This document shows, piece after piece, positions 26,882-35,848 of a DNA stretch of 64,000 nt; the stretch's first letter is position 1; every line of letters begins with the position of its first letter. The stretch comes from Sporosarcina luteola (GTDB lineage: Bacteria > Bacillota > Bacilli > Bacillales_A > Planococcaceae). The notes below the pieces were generated by a model that was given only the letters and a program-made list of their open reading frames with translations, was not told the DNA's origin and did no database searches. The translations under genes and the position numbers were made by a program. The stretch spans positions 1-64,000 of the forward strand of contig JACHLS010000014.1 in NCBI GenBank assembly GCA_014204635.1. Reading direction: 5' to 3'.

Positions 26882-28138
26882 ATGCAAACAGGAATACGCA
26901 TTAAACAAGAACGTCTGCGGCAAGGGATGAAGCTGGAAACACTTGCTAAGGATATTTGTTCTGCCTCTCATTTAAGCCGGATTGAGAATGGGAAAGTGAA
27001 GCCGCGTAATGAAGTACTTTCGAAGTTGGCGAATCGGTTGAATATATCATTGGCAGCTGAAGAACCAACAGGACCGGATGACCATATGGATCTAGAGGAG
27101 CAGTTCTGGCGCGTGATCCATTTACGTAATCAGTCAGGTGCAACAAAACTCATACATACAATAGAGGGTCGGCTTGGGGAAGGTCCTTTGAATTGGTTGA
27201 CAAAAATAGACCTGGAGCTTATGGTGCTTCGGCTGTGGTTTGTTGCCGAAGAAGAAAGGGAGGATTTGCTGGAGGAGCTTGCTGTGTACGAGAAGATTGA
27301 ACAGGACTTGGCACCTTTGCAATCATTCCGTGTGTGGCAGATGAAAGGGATGGCGCTTTATGAGAAGGGGGAAGTACAGGAAAGTCTGAAAGCGATTGCA
27401 GAAGCTGAGGGAAGAATGAGACATTTATTGTTGGAGCCGCAAGAACGTGCGGACTTCTCCTATATCTATTCAGTCATACTCACGGTCAATGACGAATCCT
27501 TTGACGCAATTGAAAAGATCGGAGAAGCCCTCCCCTATTTCCAGACAATCATGGCGACGATTCGAGTCGCAGAGTGTTACGTTGTCAGTGGAGTTGCGTA
27601 TAAAAATATTGGCAGACCTTCCAAAGCTCTCGGCCGGTTTGAGCTGGCGGAACAGATTTGCCGGCAAAGCAGGCTAATTTATTTACTCAAAATGCTCCAC
27701 CAGAATATTGGCAGCGTCCATTATGTCATGGGGAATACCGATCAGGCCATCTCATACTTCAAAAGAGCATTTGAGCAGAATGAAAAGCCATTGGATAATA
27801 TGTATCCGATTCTAGCGCTGGTAAAAGAATATGAACGGATTCACGAATATAGGCAAGTTATCCACTGGCTGGCTCAGGGGCAGTCTCTGCTGCCAAAACT
27901 GAGTGAAAAGAAGAAAGAGTATTTTGAAACGCATTTCCGAGTGTTTGAGGCACTCGCAGGGGACGACGACGTTGCAACGGAGCGAGCTCTCGTGCATGCG
28001 GTCTCCGTATTTACAAGAAGAGGAAACAATTCTGAATGGAGAGAGTATACAAAGCGGCTTGGAGACTTCTATGTGGAAAACCGGAAATACAAGAAAGCGG
28101 TTCAATTTTTTAAAAGAATCTTGGATGAAGAGTATTGA
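26882..28138 (+). CDS. HTH-TPR transcriptional regulator (RRNPP-like)
   Basis: A 418-residue regulator with an XRE-type helix-turn-helix at residues 6-60 (RIKQERLRQGMKLETLAKDI, LSRIENGKVKPR). It is followed by TPR-like helical repeats to the end (KNIGRPSKALGRFELAEQIC; YVMGNTDQAISYFKRAFEQ). This is the layout of peptide-sensing regulators such as PlcR, NprR and Rgg. Start ATG 26882 has GAGGGTGG 5 bases upstream. No convincing signal-peptide gene follows within 200 bases; the next gene is an ABC exporter 700 bases away. A paralogue lies at 60770. Confidence 0.85.
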   Translation: MQTGIRIKQERLRQGMKLETLAKDICSASHLSRIENGKVKPRNEVLSKLANRLNISLAAEEPTGPDDHMDLEEQFWRVIHLRNQSGATKLIHTIEGRLGEGPLNWLTKIDLELMVLRLWFVAEEEREDLLEELAVYEKIEQDLAPLQSFRVWQMKGMALYEKGEVQESLKAIAEAEGRMRHLLLEPQERADFSYIYSVILTVNDESFDAIEKIGEALPYFQTIMATIRVAECYVVSGVAYKNIGRPSKALGRFELAEQICRQSRLIYLLKMLHQNIGSVHYVMGNTDQAISYFKRAFEQNEKPLDNMYPILALVKEYERIHEYRQVIHWLAQGQSLLPKLSEKKKEYFETHFRVFEALAGDDDVATERALVHAVSVFTRRGNNSEWREYTKRLGDFYVENRKYKKAVQFFKRILDEEY

Positions 28139-28833
28139 TATGAAAAGGTGGCTGCTGATTTGCAGGCAATCCTAGTCATCTTTGTTGGAAAAATGAAAGA
28201 GAAGTCGTTGGGGAAGATGAGGTTTTCCTAGAGGGTTTTTTACCGAATTTACATCCAAGAAGCAAAAAATGGAGTAATTTGCACAAAGGGACAGCGGAAG
28301 CATGCTATAAATGACTAAAGCACCTTCCTGTTTGTGGGAAAAAATTAGGTAGACATTGCTAGTATAGTGTGAAATGATTAAATTGTAAGAACTCTTGGCC
28401 GGTGTTCTTCAATCTGACTAGTGTCTTGTCAAAAAGAGAAGTCCCATGTCGTTGCGTTTAGTCGCTCCTGGGAACATAGGATAACAGTCAAATGGACAAG
28501 TGTCCGAGGTGTTTGGAATAAAGGCAATAAGTCAGGCTGCCGACTCTTACTATGTAGAAGGGGCATTACCCCATATTTCGAAAAATAGGTCTGGATAACG
28601 GTAGAGCAACTTACTCTGGATTTGTTTATAACCGAGGAATAACTAGAGTTAAGGGAGGGATAACGTTTTTTTTACGGACGAATAGTAACCTAGTTCTCAA
28701 GGGTCCAGATGGAGAATGACTATATCAGAATTGCATTAGTTCATTTCCGCTCTCTTTTTTAAATGGAATTGGACTTTTATCAGGACGCATAACAAGTTAA
28801 TTTACAGGAGGAAATTCTCTAGGGGGTCTCTGA
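28139..28833. other. Long leader/intergenic region before the ABC exporter
   Basis: About 700 bases with no frame that has both a ribosome site and recognisable protein. I see no known riboswitch consensus. The length suggests a lost gene or a long untranslated leader for the exporter; nothing firm can be said. Confidence 0.4.
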
Positions 28834-31287
28834 ATGAGGGAAGTTATCGGGTTTATTATAAAAGGGATGACAAAAAATAAATATGTCTACTTGCTGCCGC
28901 TTGTCATGATACTAGCTGCAGCCTCCTTGCTCGTGATCAATAGTGCGCAACCAAGTTCAATCCAAAAAGAATTGCAGGAAGTGTTTGGGGGTCGGGAGGA
29001 GTCCCTTGATTTTTTGATTGGCAAAACGCTAAATAAGAAAAGGCATCTAGGACTTCCGGAAAATCAGCAACTGGCATTAGATAGCTTGCTTGTGCAAGAG
29101 GAGTATGTGAAGGGGATTGTCCAAAAATTGAAGGAAGGCGATTTGAATATCGCAAACGACAATGTGGCCTATATAGATGAGTATATGGACTACCAGAATT
29201 ATGAATTTATCTCATTTGAAAATGATGACCTTTTAAAGATTGAACGTGAGAAAGCACGTTTACTAGCTGTACATAGTCTGCCTTTCACTGAACAGGAGAC
29301 CCCTTATCAAACAGCTCTTTTCACAAAGCAATTGTTGCATCTGTTGTTCAATCCACTGACCGCATTGTTGTTTCTCCTCATATTCAGCTATAAATATACA
29401 ACAGACGAACAGAACCGAATGTTTGATTTCCTTAAAATGAACTCGCTCGCCAGCCCTGCTATATATTATGGCTATATCGTTTCTTTTTTAATGTTGATGG
29501 CCAGTTATGTCCTGTTCTCGGTCACTCTGTCATTATTGCCGCCGTTAGTCACCGGGAACCTGAATACATTTTACTACCCCATAGAAGTCGTTGTGGGCGG
29601 AGGGACAAAACTGGTGCCCGTTTGGAAATGGCTTCTCTTCCTGCCGATCGGCTGGGGGATGTTCGTTTCCCTGTTGTTAATCGTAGCGTCCTGGCTTTGC
29701 AAGCAACGGGTTTCACTGGGGGTTCTGGCAGGCTTCCTTCTGTTGCCGCTGTTGGTGTTGTACCTTGCTGCTGATCAATTTGGTTTCTCTATGGCAAATC
29801 CCATCCATCTAGTCGTGGGCTATGAGGCTAATCTTCTGCCATCCAATCAGTTCATCCCCTATTTAGCGGGTATGCTGTTTCTTGTGATCGTTTGTGCAGG
29901 AATTTCCTATCCGATTTTTCTGTCCAAGCGTACGGTTTTTCGGAGAAAAGGAGGAATGGATGAGCACAAGCCCTATCAGCCATGGTCAAAGTTGAAATTT
30001 TTTCAGTTTGAGCATTTGAAAAAAAGGCGTGAAGGCCGTGTCTTGTTCACACTGCTTCTGCTGCTTAGTATCTGTGTTGGCGCCTCCATTTTTGTGAACC
30101 AACAATACCGCACAATGGATGAGAAGGCAGTAAAAACGATTGAGAAGTTACAAAGTTTTTATGTTTCAAGCCTTGTGAATTTCAAGGTGTTGGCGGAAGA
30201 TCACGAAGTGGGACAACCTACCCTTGATAACCCGTATTCCGTATGGGTGGAGAAGACGGAGAACAATATTGCACAATTGGAAGAACTGAAAAAGAAAGCA
30301 GGATCTCCGGAATTTTTTGATCGATATAGGGAAGTCATGCGGGCTATCGAATTCTCTGATGCTAGTTCTTATAAAGATTTACCACTTAATTTATGGCATG
30401 TGACTGGAATGGCTACAGAAGAGCAACAAATTTTATTGGAGGAAAAGGGGTTGCGGCCTTGGGATATTGGGAATTGGTGGGTCTCTCACTTTGCCGATCC
30501 GAAAAGAGCTATCAACGATGAACACTATGAACTACTAAAAATGACGCAAGAGAAAAATAAGAAATACGGAAACAGTGCGTTGTTCACAGCCTATTCCTAT
30601 ATGAATTGGAATCTGGCATGGCTTGTACTGGGGGTGTTTGTATTCGTGTTATGGACAAACATGGCGGAAGAGCAGCGGCCGAATCGCTCCATTCAGTTCC
30701 TTGCCACCAAGCCGCTCCGCCTACGATCCATCTACGTCAGCAAGTGGGCATATAACTTGGCAGCTGCCTGCCTATTCTTTGTATTCAGCGCCATGATCGC
30801 ATTGTTCGTCAGCTGGCTGCTAGGCGGGTTCGGGGAAGCGGATTATCCAATCCTGACATACGCCGTCTCGGAAATCGGCAACGGGGAGGGACAATTTTAT
30901 TCTCCTGCTGACAAAGCCTACTTCTCCTTTGACAGTTTGCTTGGAATGCTCTTAAAAAGCGCGGTCCTTATCCTTGCGCAGATCTTCTTCTTAAACAGCT
31001 TGTTCAGTCTGATAGGCAGATGGTTAAAAAATCAGTATGTGGCCATTATCGTTACGTTAATCGTAACGGTAGCAGGGTATCTTGTGGCCAGCCATTATCC
31101 ATCTGGGAATTTGATGATGTTGAACCCATACCTGTATTTTGATACGTGGCTTGTCGTGGATGGGTGGAAATCGATTTTGACAGAGTCGTTGCGCGTTAGC
31201 ACTGGCATGGGATGTCTCGTTCTTTTCACTAGCGGTCTATTGCTGTTTATGATAGGGTTGTTGCCAAATAAGAAGGGGGTGTCGTAA
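28834..31287 (+). CDS. ABC-2 type permease, two halves in tandem
   Basis: An 817-residue membrane protein that looks like two ABC-2 permease halves joined. Each half starts with one helix (residues 18-36; 405-425), then an extracellular domain of about 120-150 residues, then a block of five helices (175-370; 600-810). The external segments are rich in charged helices. It overlaps the ATPase gene by one base (TAATG), so both form one exporter. Start ATG 28834 with AGGGGGTC 5 bases upstream. Substrate unknown; similar pairs export peptides or resist membrane-active antibiotics. Confidence 0.85.
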   Translation: MREVIGFIIKGMTKNKYVYLLPLVMILAAASLLVINSAQPSSIQKELQEVFGGREESLDFLIGKTLNKKRHLGLPENQQLALDSLLVQEEYVKGIVQKLKEGDLNIANDNVAYIDEYMDYQNYEFISFENDDLLKIEREKARLLAVHSLPFTEQETPYQTALFTKQLLHLLFNPLTALLFLLIFSYKYTTDEQNRMFDFLKMNSLASPAIYYGYIVSFLMLMASYVLFSVTLSLLPPLVTGNLNTFYYPIEVVVGGGTKLVPVWKWLLFLPIGWGMFVSLLLIVASWLCKQRVSLGVLAGFLLLPLLVLYLAADQFGFSMANPIHLVVGYEANLLPSNQFIPYLAGMLFLVIVCAGISYPIFLSKRTVFRRKGGMDEHKPYQPWSKLKFFQFEHLKKRREGRVLFTLLLLLSICVGASIFVNQQYRTMDEKAVKTIEKLQSFYVSSLVNFKVLAEDHEVGQPTLDNPYSVWVEKTENNIAQLEELKKKAGSPEFFDRYREVMRAIEFSDASSYKDLPLNLWHVTGMATEEQQILLEEKGLRPWDIGNWWVSHFADPKRAINDEHYELLKMTQEKNKKYGNSALFTAYSYMNWNLAWLVLGVFVFVLWTNMAEEQRPNRSIQFLATKPLRLRSIYVSKWAYNLAAACLFFVFSAMIALFVSWLLGGFGEADYPILTYAVSEIGNGEGQFYSPADKAYFSFDSLLGMLLKSAVLILAQIFFLNSLFSLIGRWLKNQYVAIIVTLIVTVAGYLVASHYPSGNLMMLNPYLYFDTWLVVDGWKSILTESLRVSTGMGCLVLFTSGLLLFMIGLLPNKKGVS

Positions 31288-32168
31288 TGTCTGTGTTACA
31301 AGTAGAGAAGCTAACAAAGATGTATGGGAAAAGGCGGGTCTTGCATGGTGTCAGCTTCCAACTGGCAGCAGGGGAAGTCATTGGCCTCGTTGGGCCGAAC
31401 GGAGCGGGGAAGTCGACGCTTATGCGTTCCATCCTTGCGTTGGAAGAAGTTGAGGAGGGCACCGTAACTGTGCAGGGGGTCTCAAACCAGAATCCGGAGT
31501 TTTTCAAATACATCTCGTTCTTGCCGAGTGATAATTATTTGTATATGCAGCTGACGGGGTACGACCATTTGGCGTTTGTTGCAAATGTCTATGAGCTGGA
31601 TAACAAAGCGATAGAAGAAGTGATTGACAGCATTGGCATCCGCTCCTACGTGAACAATCCTGTCAAATCCTATTCCTATGGGATGCGACAGCATTTACTG
31701 ATCGCTCTTTCCATATTGACCAAGCCGCTCATCATCTTGATGGATGAGCCGTTCAATGGTTTGGACCCAACGAGCATCATCGAACTAAAACAGTTGATTC
31801 GCGATTTGCATGCCCAGGGGATCGGCATTCTCGTCTCGACACACAACTTGGATATTTTAGAGGACATGACGAAAAGCATTTGGTTTATCAAAGAAGGGGA
31901 ATTGATCCAGACGGATATCGGTTTACAGGAGAACATGCCATACCAGATTGATCTCCAACTCTCTAAAGAGCAGACGGTGGATCAGCTGATGGCGGGCAGC
32001 CAGTTGCCTTTCCAGAACCATGCAAACGGATTGCTGACCGATCCGGCATTTGGAGTAGAACTATATTTGGATCAGTTAATAAAAAGCGGTGCAACAATCC
32101 GGGCTGTCCAGCAAAGCTCAATGGCGCTTGAGGATATGTATAAAGAGTTTTATGAAATAAATGTCTAA
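31287..32168 (+). CDS. ABC transporter ATP-binding protein
   Basis: A 293-residue ATPase with Walker A GPNGAGKST (about residue 36), Q-loop at FLPSDN, signature SYSYGMRQHLLIALSIL (the usual SGGQ is replaced by YGMRQ, as in many ABC-2 drug exporters), Walker B LIILMDEPFNGLDP and switch His in STHN. It energises the permease encoded just before it. A 90-residue C-terminal extension is typical of this subgroup. The start overlaps the permease stop by one base. Confidence 0.92.
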   Translation: MSVLQVEKLTKMYGKRRVLHGVSFQLAAGEVIGLVGPNGAGKSTLMRSILALEEVEEGTVTVQGVSNQNPEFFKYISFLPSDNYLYMQLTGYDHLAFVANVYELDNKAIEEVIDSIGIRSYVNNPVKSYSYGMRQHLLIALSILTKPLIILMDEPFNGLDPTSIIELKQLIRDLHAQGIGILVSTHNLDILEDMTKSIWFIKEGELIQTDIGLQENMPYQIDLQLSKEQTVDQLMAGSQLPFQNHANGLLTDPAFGVELYLDQLIKSGATIRAVQQSSMALEDMYKEFYEINV

Positions 32169-32186
32169 ATGGGAATGAAAAAGTGG

Positions 32187-32219
32187 CTTCCGTTAGGTAA
32201 GGTGGAGGCTGCTTTTTTG
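32187..32219 (+). terminator. Terminator of the ABC exporter operon
   Basis: AAGTGGCTTCC paired with GGAGGCTGCTT, followed by TTTTTT. Confidence 0.75.
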
Positions 32220-32406
32220 TATGTTGTCCGCATTAGCCGAAAGCCCTTGGAAGTTACAGTCAATCGAATTTCCCGAGAACTGTAAGGAGTCTTAGTTTTT
32301 GCTGCGAATAAGATTCGCGATCAATTTTGTTTCATGCCGTGTTCCAAAACAATTTTAAATGCAATTAGAACATGGCACGCTATACGCCGGACTCGTCAAT
32401 TTCATA

Positions 32407-32455
32407 TAAAAAAACAGCCAAATGGAGAGGCAAACCTCTCTCATCCAGCTGCATT
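32407..32455 (-). terminator. Terminator of lysP
   Basis: AACAGC..AATGGAGAGG with CCTCTCTCATCCAGCTG, an interrupted stem followed on the minus strand by a T-rich tail. The same hairpin design is repeated at 26319 and 47500 beside lysP remnants. Confidence 0.65.
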
Positions 32456-32460
32456 TCATT

Positions 32461-33921
32461 TCATTCTTTATTTTCAAAGTCACAGTCCTTCAACGGAACC
32501 AACTTTGTTTTATGCTTCACTTTATAAATCAGCCAAACGACCAAAAAGAGGGGGAGGCCGATATAAGAAACGAGCGCTCCGTTCCAATCGATTTCATCGC
32601 CGGTAAAGGCTTGGAAGTTTTGGCCGGCAATGATGAAGAGACATAGGAACAGGGCGAGCAAAGGACCGAGCGGGAACCATTTTGCGCGATACGGAAGGTC
32701 AGATAGTTTCCTGCCTTGCGCAATGTAGGCCCTTCTGAAACGATAGTGACTGATCGCAATCCCAAGCCACGTTACAAATCCAGCCATCCCCGATGCATTC
32801 AACAGCCAGACGTACACCGTACCGTCCCCAAAGAAAGTCGAGAGGAAGGCAAGGGAGCCAACTAATGTCGTGGCGATCAAGGCATTGACCGGCACGCCTC
32901 TCTTATCCAACTTTCCTAAGAACTTCGGTGCATTCCCACTGCGGGCCAAATCCCAAAGCATACGTGTGGACGCGTACATCCCCGAATTCCCCGCCGATAA
33001 GACGGCCGTCAAAATGATGGCGTTCATAACAGAAGCCGCAAACGCAAAGCCAGCCCGTTCAAAGACGAGTGTGAAGGGACTGACTGAAACCGACTCGCTC
33101 AATAATCGTGCATCCGTGTATGGAATAATCATCCCAATAACGAAAATTGCAAAGATGTAGAAAAGAAGGATGCGCCAAAATACGGAATTCACCGCTTTCG
33201 GGATCGTCTTTTCCGGATTTTCACTTTCCCCGGCAGCGACGCCAAGCAATTCCGTCCCCTGGAATGAAAAGCCGGCTGCCATGAAAATACCGAGGATGGC
33301 AAAGAATCCTCCATTGAATGGTGCATCGTCGATCGTAAAGTTCGAGAAGCCGATTGCTTCGTCGCCCATGATGCCAAAGATCATCAGCAACCCTGTAATA
33401 ATGAATAGGATGACCGTCACGACTTTAATGAGTGAAAACCAAAATTCCGCTTCGCCAAACCCTTTGACGGACATGTAGTTGAAGCCGAACATGATCAGAA
33501 GCGCAAGCCCGCTCCATAAGAACGAAGGACTATCCGGAAACCAGAATTTCATAATCAACACAACAGCTGCCAGTTCGGCGGCAATCGTGATCGCCCAGTT
33601 GTACCAATAATTCCAGCCAATCGCAAATCCGAATGCCGGATCGACAAACCGAGTCGCATATTCTTTGAAGGAACCTGCTACCGGCATATAAGCGGCCATC
33701 TCCGCAAGGCTTGTCATGAGAAAGTACACCATGATTCCGACTGCGGCATAGGCGACTAATGCTCCTCCTGGTCCTGCAGTATGAATTGCCCCGCCACTGG
33801 CCAAGAAAATGCCGGTTCCGATCGATCCTCCAAGGGAAATCATCATCAGATGGCGGGCTTTCAATGTTCTTTTCAATTGTGGTGTATTTGTAGATGTTGC
33901 GTTGCTCTCCAAGTGGTCCAC
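32461..33921 (-). CDS. lysP: Lysine-specific permease (APC superfamily)
   Basis: A 486-residue APC-superfamily transporter with 12 predicted helices. The N-terminal substrate motif GGSIGTGIFLASGGAI (about residue 31), GFAIGWNYWYNW, MSVKGFGEAEFWFSLIKV and FQGTELLGVAAGE are all close to E. coli LysP. It should import lysine with protons. The identification is strongly backed by a lysine riboswitch and terminator directly upstream, which would shut the gene off when lysine is plentiful. The minus-strand ATG at 33921 follows AAGGAGTGG. Two truncated copies of its 3' end exist in this window. Confidence 0.88.
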   Translation of the reverse strand: MDHLESNATSTNTPQLKRTLKARHLMMISLGGSIGTGIFLASGGAIHTAGPGGALVAYAAVGIMVYFLMTSLAEMAAYMPVAGSFKEYATRFVDPAFGFAIGWNYWYNWAITIAAELAAVVLIMKFWFPDSPSFLWSGLALLIMFGFNYMSVKGFGEAEFWFSLIKVVTVILFIITGLLMIFGIMGDEAIGFSNFTIDDAPFNGGFFAILGIFMAAGFSFQGTELLGVAAGESENPEKTIPKAVNSVFWRILLFYIFAIFVIGMIIPYTDARLLSESVSVSPFTLVFERAGFAFAASVMNAIILTAVLSAGNSGMYASTRMLWDLARSGNAPKFLGKLDKRGVPVNALIATTLVGSLAFLSTFFGDGTVYVWLLNASGMAGFVTWLGIAISHYRFRRAYIAQGRKLSDLPYRAKWFPLGPLLALFLCLFIIAGQNFQAFTGDEIDWNGALVSYIGLPLFLVVWLIYKVKHKTKLVPLKDCDFENKE

Positions 33922-33973
33922 TCCTTTTATTCAGCGGAAGGGTGTTACTGCAAATGTAACTAGCATAACCCCA

Positions 33974-34010
33974 AATAAAAAACAGCCATCGAAGAAAATC
34001 GACGGCTGTA
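33974..34010 (-). terminator. Riboswitch-controlled terminator of lysP
   Basis: ACAGCCGTCGATTTTC / GAAGAAAATCGACGGCTGT-type hairpin (12-13 base pairs) followed on the minus strand by TTTTTTATTT. It lies between the L-box aptamer and lysP and is the expected expression platform. Confidence 0.85.
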
Positions 34011-34029
34011 AGATAAGTGCGTTAATCCT

Positions 34030-34203
34030 TCCGAAGATAGTTCTCCACGTTGTACAACGTGACAATGATGTTCCTATTCGAACACATCACCAGCATGGAT
34101 ATCCAATGATCTATCCACACTTCGGCAACTTATCCTTTCAAACGGAGTCAACAATCTCAGAGAATCTCGTCCGTCCTACTCATATAAGCAGCAGCCTCTA
34201 TCC
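34030..34203 (-). promoter_or_regulatory. Lysine riboswitch (L-box)
   Basis: Read on the minus strand, the conserved L-box blocks appear in order: GATAGAGGCTGC, ATGAGTAG, GAAAGGATAAGTTGCCGAAG, TGCTGGTGATGT, GTCACG and GTGGAGAACTATCTTC. The outer GATAG/CTATC pairing closes the aptamer. Compared with the B. subtilis lysC L-box, the GCCGAAG, GCTGG and GGAG.GCTATC elements are kept. With the terminator that follows, lysine binding should stop transcription before lysP. Confidence 0.85.
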
Positions 34204-34537
34204 CATCGGTAAATGGGAGTATTTAATTGATGTATAAATTATAGGACAATATTATTCAGAATGCAATGGAAAACAATACATATTCTTTTTCTTTAAAAGA
34301 ATGGATATGTGTTAGAATATTTATAATAATACTTTTTGGATATTAAAAATAAAAATGGATATTTTTTATTACTTCGTGCTTAGATGGATATATAACGACC
34401 GAAGAGATGTCTCTAGAATGGATATTCAGTGTTCCTGTTATTTAAGAGAAGAGCTTTTTACTACCTCCTTTCTTGGAAAGGGACTAGAAGCTTCAATCAA
34501 ATTGTAGATTTACCTTATAGTGTTTAAGGAGGATATT

Positions 34538-34795
34538 ATGGACCACTACCAAATCGTCAAAGAAGTTATTAATGATTGGGACCCGAAGAACCTTTTACGT
34601 TACACATCGGAGGATGAATATGACCCAGAAATAAGTCGCATTGTTTTGCAATTACCAGCTGTAACTTCTGTTGAGAAATTAGCTACCGTGATACATGACG
34701 TCTTTGATAAAATGTTTTCGGTGAGAGAAGCACATTCGATTAAAAATTGTGATCCAAGTGCATTAAAAATTTGGAACAAAATATATAACGGTTAA
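34538..34795 (+). CDS. DUF1871 family protein
   Basis: An 85-residue soluble protein of the DUF1871 family (B. subtilis YugE type): VKEVINDWDPKNLLRY at the start and a conserved DEYDPEISRIV block. Function is unknown. ATG at 34538 has AAGGAGGAT 4 bases upstream. A 260-base AT-rich leader with five ATGGATAT-like words precedes it. Confidence 0.8.
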   Translation: MDHYQIVKEVINDWDPKNLLRYTSEDEYDPEISRIVLQLPAVTSVEKLATVIHDVFDKMFSVREAHSIKNCDPSALKIWNKIYNG

Positions 34796-34849
34796 TTTCT
34801 AAATTGAAAAATAACAGCAATCAAAAGCAATAGCATTAAGATAACATTT

Positions 34850-34873
34850 GAGCTGCTAAAACAGCTCTTTTTC
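34850..34873 (+). terminator. Terminator after the DUF1871 gene
   Basis: GAGCTG / CAGCTC stem with a 6-base loop, followed by TTTTTCTT. Confidence 0.7.
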
Positions 34874-35007
34874 TTATGGAACTAGCAGGGAAATAAGTTA
34901 GCAAGATTGTATTTCATTTAGGAACCTTTTCCAAATAGTACCGTCAAACTTTTATATGGAGTATTTTAGTGAAATTGGCACGTTAATTAGTAAGGGAGAA
35001 ATTAGAG

Positions 35008-35394
35008 ATGCGGATTCAAGCTATCGTTTCAGGTGTGGTATTTAGTTCTATTTTATTGGCTGGATGTAATGGAAACGAGATTGAAGAACATATTCAAGTA
35101 ATTGAAAGTGAACAAGGCGCAGTAGAAAATGAACAGGGAAATCTATTATCAGAAGTAAAAGATAAAATAATTGCATCTATTACAGAACAAACGGCAATTG
35201 AGGCGGATGCAATCGCAATTATGTTAGGTGGCGGCGCTGGAAAAATTGATGTATCAGTAGGTTTCCCGAAGGATGTAAAAGTTGATGATAGGTTGATTCA
35301 ACATATAGTTGAAGATTCTATAAAGAAAGTTGCTGAAACAGAAAACATCATAATAAGCGAAGAAGATATATCAATAAAAATTGAGGAATACTAA
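35008..35394 (+). CDS. Small lipoprotein of unknown function
   Basis: A 128-residue lipoprotein with lipobox LAGC at residues 17-20, an acidic, glutamine-rich helix (about 25-50) and a small alpha/beta domain (IDVSVGFPKDVKVDDRL) that resembles sporulation lipoproteins such as YhcN/YlaJ only in general form. ATG follows GGGAG. It is followed by a small membrane protein, perhaps in one operon. Confidence 0.65.
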   Translation: MRIQAIVSGVVFSSILLAGCNGNEIEEHIQVIESEQGAVENEQGNLLSEVKDKIIASITEQTAIEADAIAIMLGGGAGKIDVSVGFPKDVKVDDRLIQHIVEDSIKKVAETENIIISEEDISIKIEEY

Positions 35395-35427
35395 CACATC
35401 AATACAACTATATGGAGGTTAGTAATT

Positions 35428-35718
35428 ATGCTATTCATGATATTTGGTGCTCTTGCAATAGTAGCAACCCTTATAAATCTTTATATGTATAAAGCAGGAA
35501 AGGATTATAAGCTTGCTATGGCGATGGGATTATCATTTACAGCACTAACACTTTGTGCAGAATATCGTCTTGTATCGGTGTGGGTGGAAGTGGAAGATTG
35601 GGCGGCTTTAATGGATGTTGTCCCTGGTATGGAAAGGGCATTATGGATTTTGACGGTTATTTCTATTTTACTAAATATAACACCTATACTTTTAGAACGA
35701 AAAGGAAAGAAAGAATGA
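35428..35718 (+). CDS. Small membrane protein (96 residues)
   Basis: Three predicted helices (residues 1-20, 28-46, 69-88) with a short acidic loop (VEVEDWAALMD). ATG at 35428 follows GGAGG. The same arrangement of hydrophobic segments is common in Bacillales hypotheticals; no function is known. Confidence 0.65.
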   Translation: MLFMIFGALAIVATLINLYMYKAGKDYKLAMAMGLSFTALTLCAEYRLVSVWVEVEDWAALMDVVPGMERALWILTVISILLNITPILLERKGKKE

Positions 35719-35788
35719 TTTATTGTCAAATCATTTATATAATGGGAATTTATTGTGTTAGTATTTATGTATAACAGATGTTTTATTG

Positions 35789-35827
35789 AAAGAACATTGG
35801 GCAACTAAGACGGCTTAATGTTCTTTT
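35789..35827 (+). terminator. Terminator after the small membrane protein gene
   Basis: AGAACATT / AATGTTCT stem around a 17-base loop, then TTTTT. Confidence 0.6.
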
Positions 35828-35848
35828 TGAACTAACGGGGGTGAGGGT

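Noticed and set aside
28139..28833. Possible riboswitch or T-box leader before the ABC exporter
   Set aside because: I could not find any conserved riboswitch or T-box sequence block or a terminator.
28937..29155. Antisense frame over the ABC permease
   Set aside because: Overlaps a clear membrane protein gene and has no homologous features.
34257..34340. ATGGATAT words considered as part of the lysine riboswitch
   Set aside because: They lie beyond the aptamer's outer stem and on the side of the divergent DUF1871 gene.
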